Positions 58,762-64,000 of a stretch of DNA of 64,000 nt are shown here, piece by piece. The position numbers and the translations under genes were made by a program. Under the pieces are notes generated by a model. It ran no database searches. It was not told the origin of the DNA and saw only the letters and a program-made list of their open reading frames with translations. Source of the DNA: Nitrososphaerota archaeon (lineage in GTDB: Archaea; Thermoproteota; Nitrososphaeria; Nitrososphaerales; Gagatemarchaeaceae); contig JACQFN010000013.1 in the NCBI GenBank assembly GCA_016200045.1, positions 1 to 64,000 of the forward strand, read 5' to 3'. Position 1 is the stretch's first letter. Each line of letters starts with the position of its first letter.

Positions 58762-59724
58762 CTATCTCCTCCCGACCACGGTGATTGTCCTCGTCAACCG
58801 CTTATGAACGTAAAGGTCGTGTTCTTCCTCCACAGCTAGCTTCTTCGTCCCGAGCACTTTTTCATTGCTGGCGTGCATCACGACCATCCTTCCGCCCGGG
58901 GAGAGAAGCAGCGGAAGGGCGGCAAGTGCTTCCTTGACGACCCCGGACGACGGTCGGCCTCGTGTGCTGGACGCCCTTCCGTAAGGGAGGTCCGTCGCGA
59001 TGGCATCCACCCGCGAGAGGGGGAGCGAGAATGCATCGGCACGGACGACCCCGAGCCACTCTTGGCCGAAGTGTTCCATGTTCGCCAGTGACCCTGAGAC
59101 CATCTTCCTGACCTGGTCCGACGCGACGACCCTCGCGCCGACGGCCGACGCTTCGATCGGTAGGCTCCCTGTCCCGGAGAACGGGTCAAGGAACACGTCC
59201 CCCGCCTTGCACCCCGAGAGGTTCACGAGGGCCCGCGAGAGCTTCGGAAAGATAGCGGAAGGATGGAAGAAGGCACGTCTTCGCGGTCTTCGCTTCGCCC
59301 AGCCTTGTAGCATTTCCAACGGCCTTGTCAGCGCGAGGTAGTTCGTCATGCCGCTGACCTGAGTGAACTCGAAGTCCGGTCTGATGAGATCAATCTGGGC
59401 TGGCACTCCGCGAAGGAGCTCTCCAGGCTCGACGAGTTTTCTCCCTTGAGCAACTTCGAGGCTGAAGTTTCTTACCCTGACTCTCTTGTCGCGAATGGTC
59501 TCCGTGACCTCCGAAGGGCTCTCAATCAGTACCCCGACCCTGCGCGCGAAGGCAATCCGCGAAGAGACGAGGAAGGGATCTGCGTCCGTCCGGACAAGGA
59601 GGACGCGGGGTTCCGGGGCCTCGAAGGTCGAGTCGGAATCGTAGGCGAGGAACAGCGCCCTGGCCTCAGCTTCTGGGATAGAAGTGCGCTCGCCGGAGAG
59701 CAGCACCAGCGCCCTATTCTTCAA
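58762..59724 (-). CDS. tRNA (guanine-10) N2-methyltransferase (Trm-G10/Trm11 type)
   Basis: The N-terminal ~140 residues form a THUMP-like RNA-binding region. The C-terminal half is a SAM-dependent methyltransferase with the glycine loop DPFSGTGSLPIEA (near residue 182) and the catalytic-site motif TDLPYGRASS (near residue 247), the variant of D/N-PPY used by G10 methyltransferases. A shorter-than-usual length (320) is typical for archaea. It overlaps the PRPP synthase stop by 11 bp and is followed directly by RNase Z, consistent with a tRNA-maturation operon. Confidence 0.88.
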   Translation of the reverse strand: MKNRALVLLSGERTSIPEAEARALFLAYDSDSTFEAPEPRVLLVRTDADPFLVSSRIAFARRVGVLIESPSEVTETIRDKRVRVRNFSLEVAQGRKLVEPGELLRGVPAQIDLIRPDFEFTQVSGMTNYLALTRPLEMLQGWAKRRPRRRAFFHPSAIFPKLSRALVNLSGCKAGDVFLDPFSGTGSLPIEASAVGARVVASDQVRKMVSGSLANMEHFGQEWLGVVRADAFSLPLSRVDAIATDLPYGRASSTRGRPSSGVVKEALAALPLLLSPGGRMVVMHASNEKVLGTKKLAVEEEHDLYVHKRLTRTITVVGRR

Positions 59725-60604
59725 GCGTCTTCAGGTGCGACGCTATCGCTTCCGACACGTCGACCACCCCGCGTTCGCCTGGGACGGTGTTTGTCCCGAC
59801 GACTGTCTTCACCCCGGCCTTTTCGAGCTTGCGCAGGGAGTCCCCTACGAAGAGGCCGTGAACGCAAAGCGCGATTACCTTCGACGCCCCCTGATCCATG
59901 ACGGTTTCGGCGGCCGCCCTGATCGTCCCCCCGGTGCTGATGATGTCGTCGAGGATCAGGACTTCCTTCCTCTTCACGTCGAGCGTCCCGTGTTTCATCC
60001 TGACCTCCCCGCTCACCCTGTCTCTCGACTTCTCTAACTTCAGGAACTTCGCCCCGTAGAGGGCGGCGAACGCCTCGGTCCTTTTCGAGCCCCCGAAGTC
60101 GGGGGAGATTACGACAGGGTCGCTGAGTTTCAGGTGGTCGTTCGCATACCCCACCAGAGTTGGGACCGCGGAGACGCTGTATGCCGGGAATGAAAACAGC
60201 GACAGCCCCTCAACCGAATGAATGTCGACCGTGGCGAGGCGCCTCACCCCGGCGGACCGCATCAGGTGGGACACCACACCCAGCGTGACTCCCTCTCCGG
60301 GAAGGAACGCCTTGTCCTGCCGGGCGTAAGCAAGGTACGGGACGACCGCGGTCACCCGCGCCCCTTCCTGGCTCAGGCAGTGGGACGCAAGCAGGAGTTG
60401 GAATAGGTGCTGGTCGATCGGCGGATATGTCGACTGGACGATAATGACGCTCTTCCCCGAGACCTTCTGATCGCTCGTGAACCTCGTCTCCCCGTCGGGG
60501 AACACCTTGAACTCGGCGGCGACAATCTCCAGCCCCAGGTTTGAAGCAACGGCCTTTCCAAGGTCCTCAGACGCAGGACCGGGAAGAACGAGCTTGTCTC
60601 CCAT
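59714..60604 (-). CDS. prs: Ribose-phosphate pyrophosphokinase
   Basis: Makes PRPP from ribose 5-phosphate and ATP for nucleotide and histidine synthesis. The 296 residues include the flexible-loop region FKVFPDGETRF (near residue 33), PYLAYARQDKAF near residue 90, the metal-binding His in ATVDIHS and the PRPP-binding loop LILDDIISTGGTI (near residue 218). Archaeal class, shorter than bacterial Prs. It heads the minus-strand prs-methyltransferase-RNase Z run. Confidence 0.95.
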   Translation of the reverse strand: MGDKLVLPGPASEDLGKAVASNLGLEIVAAEFKVFPDGETRFTSDQKVSGKSVIIVQSTYPPIDQHLFQLLLASHCLSQEGARVTAVVPYLAYARQDKAFLPGEGVTLGVVSHLMRSAGVRRLATVDIHSVEGLSLFSFPAYSVSAVPTLVGYANDHLKLSDPVVISPDFGGSKRTEAFAALYGAKFLKLEKSRDRVSGEVRMKHGTLDVKRKEVLILDDIISTGGTIRAAAETVMDQGASKVIALCVHGLFVGDSLRKLEKAGVKTVVGTNTVPGERGVVDVSEAIASHLKTLEE

Positions 60605-60711
60605 CGCTTGTTCGGATTTTGCTCCTCATTTCCTTCTTATTTAACGAAGACGATTTTCTTGGGATGATACACAAGAGTTAAGGACGGGCGGAGGAGGAGA
60701 ATCCAAGATAG

Positions 60712-60927
60712 ATGGATCAGCAATGCCCCGAATGCGGCGGCGTGATGCTGTACGATGCCGCCCTGAAACGGTTCGGCTGCAAGAGCTGTGGCGCCTTCCT
60801 TACAAGGGACCAACTCTCTGACATCAGATACAAGCAGAGGGCCCCCGTCGATGACGAGAGGAGGAAGAGGGCCAGACAGCAGTCGGACTACCTCGAATGG
60901 TGGCTCAGCGGAGACAAGGAAAAGTAG
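60712..60927 (+). CDS. Small zinc-ribbon protein
   Basis: A 71-residue protein whose first 30 residues are a zinc ribbon: CPECGG at residues 5-9 and CKSCGAF near residue 23. The rest is basic and helical (DDERRKRARQQSDYLEWWLSG). A TATA-like element (agttaagg, ~60675-60682) lies about 30 bp upstream. Such proteins are common in archaea and may bind nucleic acids or proteins; no specific role is known. Confidence 0.75.
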   Translation: MDQQCPECGGVMLYDAALKRFGCKSCGAFLTRDQLSDIRYKQRAPVDDERRKRARQQSDYLEWWLSGDKEK

Positions 60928-60931
60928 CTTC

Positions 60932-61411
60932 TTAGAACTTTGGGGAGCGCTTGCCGTGTCGGCGCCTACTGGAAAGGTTGCCCATCTTCCCGAAGAACTT
61001 TCTCAGTGCGGCCCTGGTCCCGTCGCTCATCGGGGCGGACTCCGATTCGGGACCTGAGAACCACCTGGCGGCCGAGGACTCTGGATTCAGTCTGACCCTT
61101 CCCTTTCGCGCGGACGCGACGTAATCGACAAGGACGTAGTGGTACCTCACTCCCCCCCTGAAGTCAAGATGGATCTCTGTGGAAACGTTGAGCAGCCGTT
61201 CGAGGCTGACCTTGAGTCCGGTCTCTTCCTTCACCTCGCGGAGGACCGCAGACTCTACCTTCTCCCCGATTTCCACGAGTCCCCCCGGGAGCGCCCAGAG
61301 CCCTTCGTTGGGAGGAAACTTTCTTCGGATCAGGAGGACCTTGTGCCGCCTATGGACGACGGCTCCGGCCCCCACCAGGGGCCGGGTCGGATATTGTCTC
61401 GGGACGGCCAT
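60932..61411 (-). CDS. NUDIX hydrolase (ADP-ribose pyrophosphatase-like)
   Basis: From ATG 61411 the protein is 159 residues. The NUDIX box reads GGLVEIGEKVESAVLREVKE followed by ETGL, near residue 40, after VLLIRRKFPPNEGLWALP. A C-terminal segment AARWFSGPE fits the ADPRase-like branch. The start is chosen because it lies 24 bp from the TATA element at 61435-61440; ATG 61426 would be only nine bases away. It diverges from the CinA-like gene. The substrate is not determined. Confidence 0.85.
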   Translation of the reverse strand: MAVPRQYPTRPLVGAGAVVHRRHKVLLIRRKFPPNEGLWALPGGLVEIGEKVESAVLREVKEETGLKVSLERLLNVSTEIHLDFRGGVRYHYVLVDYVASARKGRVRLNPESSAARWFSGPESESAPMSDGTRAALRKFFGKMGNLSSRRRHGKRSPKF

Positions 61412-61433
61412 CTGGCCCCGAGGCATCAAACTC

Positions 61434-61441
61434 GTTTTAAG
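61434..61441. promoter_or_regulatory. TATA element shared by NUDIX and CinA-like genes
   Basis: The core gttttaag (cttaaaac on the other strand) is 24 bp from ATG 61411 and 26 bp from TTG 61466. The two start codons are 55 bp apart, matching the geometry at 2573-2582 and 37336-37345. Confidence 0.55.
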
Positions 61442-61465
61442 GTTGAGGCCTTCGGTCGGGCGGGC

Positions 61466-62290
61466 TTGTTCCGATTCGAGATGATAGCGGTCGGGAAGGA
61501 ACTCCTCATCGGCCGGACGCTGAACACCAACGCGCAATGGGTCGGAAGACGGCTCGCAGGAATCGGGACGATGATACACGAGTTGACCACCGTCGACGAC
61601 CAGCTCGGGGAAATTGCTTCCGCACTCCGAGGCTCTCTGGACCGGAGGCCGGATTTCGTCGTTGTTTGCGGCGGGCTGGGCCCGACCCATGACGACATGA
61701 CCCTGAGGGGGGTCGCCGATGGCCTCGGTCTCCGTTTGAAAACGAGCCGGATTGCGCTGCTCATGATAAGGGAACACTACTCCGGGAGGGGCCTGAAGGG
61801 GATCGAGATGACCGGGTCCCGAAGGAAGATGGCCCTGTTTCCGGAGGGCGCCACTCCGGTTCGCAACCCGAAGGGGACAGCCCCAGGAGCAAGGATTACC
61901 CGTGGTACCACAGTGATCTTCTGCCTCCCCGGGGTGCCTCTCGAAATGAGAGAGATGTTCGCGGAGTCGGTCGAGCCGGCGGTCAGAGAGAGTGTGGGCA
62001 GAGTCCACAGGTCTTCAGCGACGATAAGGCTGGAGGGGATATTCGAGTCAACCCTCGCCCCCATTCTCGCAAGAGAAGTTGGGCGCCACCCCCGAGCCTA
62101 CGTCAAGTCCCACCCAAGAGGCGTCAGGGAGGGCGTTTCGAGGATCGAGCTGGACATAGCTGTCACCGGGCCGAGCAAAGAGAACACCGAAAGAGAGGTG
62201 AGGGAGGTGGCTTCCGCAATCCTTCGCGCCGCGGCCGCGGAGGGAGGAACCGTCAAATCGGCCCGCGGCAGGGCGATCAGAGGGGTCTAA
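61466..62290 (+). CDS. CinA-like molybdopterin-binding-domain protein
   Basis: A 274-residue protein with the MoCF-biosynthesis fold found in CinA. The opening is IAVGKELLIGRTLNTNAQWV and the central motif GGLGPTHDDMT is near residue 70, followed by GTAPGARI and IFCLPGVPLEMREMF. CinA-type N-terminal domains have nucleotide (ADP-ribose) pyrophosphatase activity. The divergent NUDIX neighbour could act on the same class of compounds. The start is TTG, set by TATA spacing. The GPN GTPase follows after 11 bp. Confidence 0.87.
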   Translation: MFRFEMIAVGKELLIGRTLNTNAQWVGRRLAGIGTMIHELTTVDDQLGEIASALRGSLDRRPDFVVVCGGLGPTHDDMTLRGVADGLGLRLKTSRIALLMIREHYSGRGLKGIEMTGSRRKMALFPEGATPVRNPKGTAPGARITRGTTVIFCLPGVPLEMREMFAESVEPAVRESVGRVHRSSATIRLEGIFESTLAPILAREVGRHPRAYVKSHPRGVREGVSRIELDIAVTGPSKENTEREVREVASAILRAAAAEGGTVKSARGRAIRGV

Positions 62291-62301
62291 CCAGCACGGA
62301 C

Positions 62302-63054
62302 ATGATATTCATGGCCGGGACCGCGGGGTCCGGGAAGTCTCTGTTGACTCACTCGATGAAGGAGTGGTATGTCAGCAGGGGAGAGGACGCAATCGCGGTG
62401 AACCTCGACCCGGGCGTCGTGGCCCTTCCCTACGAGCCAGACGTTGATGTCAGGCGGACGCTGGACCTGCGAGACATAATGGAAAGGTACGGGCTCGGTC
62501 CGAACGGGGCGCTGATACTCGCGACAGACATGGTGGCCACGCAACTCGCCTCGATCCAGGAGGAGGTCGATTCATACAAGCCTGAGTACGTGATAGTGGA
62601 CACGCCAGGCCAGACTGAGCTCTTCGCTTTCAGGGAGAGCGGGGAGTACATAGTAAGAGAGACGAAGGCCGATTCGAAGGTCCTGCTGTTCCTCCTCGAC
62701 CCGCTGCTCGCACACACCCCTGCGAACTTCCTGTCGCTCGCGCTGTTGTCAGCATCGGTCGGGCTCCGGATGAAGGTCCCGAGGATTTCGGTCCTGACCA
62801 AGAGGGACATAGCCAGAGAAGGGGTAAAGCGAATCAGGGAATGGAGCAAGGACGCCGCCATCTTCGAGGACGCCCTGTCATCCACGAAGGACAGCGACCA
62901 ATACTCGTTGTACTCCGAGCTGTTCAGGACACTGAAGAAGCTCACTTTCGGGACCGACCTGTACCCCGTTTCCTCGACGACACAGGAGGGCCTGATCGCC
63001 CTCATCGGGGAGATCGCGAGGATTGGCAGGGGCGGGGAAGAGCTCACCGACTGA
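62302..63054 (+). CDS. GPN-loop GTPase (PAB0955-like)
   Basis: A 250-residue GTPase. Walker A is at the start (AGTAGSGKSLLT), the family-defining GPN loop is in YGLGPNGAL near residue 72, and switch II is VDTPGQTELF near residue 100. The base-recognition motif is TKRD near residue 158. Eukaryotic relatives assemble RNA polymerase II; the archaeal role is unknown. The last 11 bp overlap the convergent hydrolase gene. Confidence 0.92.
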   Translation: MIFMAGTAGSGKSLLTHSMKEWYVSRGEDAIAVNLDPGVVALPYEPDVDVRRTLDLRDIMERYGLGPNGALILATDMVATQLASIQEEVDSYKPEYVIVDTPGQTELFAFRESGEYIVRETKADSKVLLFLLDPLLAHTPANFLSLALLSASVGLRMKVPRISVLTKRDIAREGVKRIREWSKDAAIFEDALSSTKDSDQYSLYSELFRTLKKLTFGTDLYPVSSTTQEGLIALIGEIARIGRGGEELTD

Positions 63055-63775
63055 ACCCTGAGAGGAACGATTGGAGAAGGCGGCCGCAGGCTTCCGGCTT
63101 CTCGAGCGGGACCATGTGTCCGGCGTCCCTGACGAAGTAGGCATCGGAGGAGGCAATGCCGGCGTGAAGAAACTGCGTCCACTTCGGGGGGGTCATCCTG
63201 TCCTGCTCCCCGCATATCAGGAGCGTCCGATGCTTAATCTCAATCAGCCTTTCTCTGACGTCGAAGCCCGAGCAGGCCAAGTAGTCGTTGAGGAACACGG
63301 GGAGGTTGGAGACCGAAAGGGCGGCCCTCGCCTCCCTGCCCATCTCGAGGCTCACGGAGCTGAAGCTCATCGGGGTGATGAGCTGTTCGACAGCCTTCAG
63401 CGGCCGGTCGCGCAGCCCTTCGATTATCTTCGGGTCCACCCCGAGCTTCGCGCCCGCCCCGATTAGCACCAGCCCCAAGACGTCGTCCGGGTGGTCGAGT
63501 GCCAGAGTGATTGCGATCGCGCTCCCCATCGAGTGCCCGCACACCGAGACCGGGGGAAGGGACTCTTTGGCGATGTACTCGTGCACCCATTCGGAGTAGT
63601 CTTTGATGCTTTGGCAGGTGATCGGCCCTGAGGGGTGTCCGGGCAGATCTAGGGCTAAGGCGCTCCTCGGGCCGCTCAGGTGGCTCACGACCCTCTTCCA
63701 GAGAAGATGGTTCCCGCCGGCTCCGTGAATTAGCAGGCAGGCGGAGGGAGCTTCGTGTGTCGCGCCGCTCTCCAT
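63044..63775 (-). CDS. Alpha/beta hydrolase
   Basis: From ATG 63775 the protein is 243 residues. The oxyanion region LLIHGAGGNHLLW is near residue 14, the nucleophile Ser in VCGHSMGSA near residue 80, the acid in ICGEQDRMTP near residue 195 and the catalytic His in DAGHMVPLEKPE. The compact cap domain suggests small ester, lactone or C-C bond substrates; meta-cleavage-product hydrolases belong to this fold, but specificity cannot be told. A TTG at 63814 is an alternative start. Confidence 0.87.
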   Translation of the reverse strand: MESGATHEAPSACLLIHGAGGNHLLWKRVVSHLSGPRSALALDLPGHPSGPITCQSIKDYSEWVHEYIAKESLPPVSVCGHSMGSAIAITLALDHPDDVLGLVLIGAGAKLGVDPKIIEGLRDRPLKAVEQLITPMSFSSVSLEMGREARAALSVSNLPVFLNDYLACSGFDVRERLIEIKHRTLLICGEQDRMTPPKWTQFLHAGIASSDAYFVRDAGHMVPLEKPEACGRLLQSFLSGFSR

Positions 63776-63863
63776 GAGCGGGTCGGGCCGTTGCGGGGGT
63801 AATGAAGGTAGCAAATCAGGTTAGACACTTAAGACGGAGCGGCCAGGCGCTCCGACGAGAAAG

Positions 63864-64000
63864 ATGGCCGTCCGGACAGAAGCCCTGAAGAAAATGATCA
63901 AAGGCAGACGGATCATCGTCGCTCCGGGCGTCTTCAGCCCCGCGGTCGCCATGTCCGCCCAGCGGGCGGGGTTCAAGGCTCTCTACTTTTCCGGTGCCGG
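63864..64000 (+). CDS. PEP mutase / isocitrate lyase-family enzyme, N-terminus only
   Basis: The frame from ATG 63864 runs off the window after 45 codons. The visible part, IIVAPGVFSPAVAMSAQRAGFKALYFSGA, is the first beta-alpha unit of the PEP mutase/methylisocitrate lyase TIM barrel, where YxSGA leads to the active site. A TATA-like element (cttaag, ~63828-63833) lies about 30 bp upstream. Possible activities include methylisocitrate lyase, oxaloacetate decarboxylase or carboxyvinyl-phosphonate enzymes. Confidence 0.75.
   Translation, partial: MAVRTEALKKMIKGRRIIVAPGVFSPAVAMSAQRAGFKALYFSGA

Noticed and set aside
1-64000. CRISPR array, insertion sequences, rRNA genes, toxin-antitoxin pairs
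   Set aside because: I saw no regularly spaced repeats, transposase motifs, rRNA-like sequence or paired small genes of that kind by reading; a dedicated search could still find weak cases.

Overview
This 64-kb window is archaeal chromosome. The evidence is TATA boxes about 25-30 bp upstream of leaderless start codons, archaeal information-processing proteins (class I CCA-adding enzyme, UPF0201, a COG2112-type kinase, a PAB0955-like GPN GTPase, an archaeal dephospho-CoA-kinase-like P-loop protein), a tRNA-Ser with a short intron, and heavy TTG/GTG start use. The DNA is GC-rich except for the first ~2 kb. My best guess is a non-ammonia-oxidising Thermoproteota/Nitrososphaeria-type organism, probably heterotrophic, but the lineage cannot be fixed from this sequence alone.

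Layout. 1-2.1 kb: sparse, AT-richer accessory DNA (start of a secreted protein, a winged-helix regulator, small membrane proteins) ending at a degenerate tRNA-like sequence. 2.1-11.6 kb: carbamate kinase and de novo pyrimidine synthesis, with carA-carB-NUDIX on the minus strand diverging from pyrB-pyrI-pyrC on the plus strand. 11.6-24.4 kb: amidase, tRNA-Ser, ABC exporter, then acyl-CoA metabolism (3-hydroxyacyl-CoA dehydrogenase, two crotonases, thioesterase, thiolase, aldehyde dehydrogenase). 24.4-35 kb: cobalamin adenosyltransferase, amidohydrolase, peroxiredoxin, malic enzyme, copper ATPase, M20 peptidase, CBS/zinc-finger protein, saccharopine-dehydrogenase-like protein. 35-42 kb: an aromatic meta-cleavage cluster resembling 4-hydroxyphenylacetate (homoprotocatechuate) degradation: aldehyde dehydrogenase, acetoacetate-decarboxylase-like protein, fumarylacetoacetase-family protein, NicO-like membrane protein, HpaB monooxygenase, HpaD extradiol dioxygenase and HpaC flavin reductase. 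42-54 kb: PiT phosphate transporter with its PhoU-like partner, PadR and SHOCT proteins, an interrupted GNAT gene, glycosyltransferases, pyruvate phosphate dikinase and a frameshifted MFS gene. 54-64 kb: tRNA-Pro and a dense RNA-processing and nucleotide block (kinase, CCA enzyme, 2'-5' RNA ligase, UPF0201, RNase Z, Trm-G10 methyltransferase, PRPP synthase, NUDIX, CinA-like, GPN GTPase), ending in a truncated PEP mutase/isocitrate lyase-family gene.

How it fits together. The aromatic cluster could hydroxylate and open a phenolic ring. The nearby acyl-CoA enzymes, malic enzyme and pyruvate phosphate dikinase could carry acyl and C4 products into central metabolism and gluconeogenesis; this link is inferred from gene content. 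The most unusual observations are: a 22-nt hairpin insertion that splits the conserved N-terminus of carB; an in-frame amber codon in a GNAT gene; several genes whose conserved N-termini extend upstream of any ATG/GTG/TTG; three divergent gene pairs that appear to share a single TATA box with start codons 54-55 bp apart; and a 50-residue Cys/His-rich protein.
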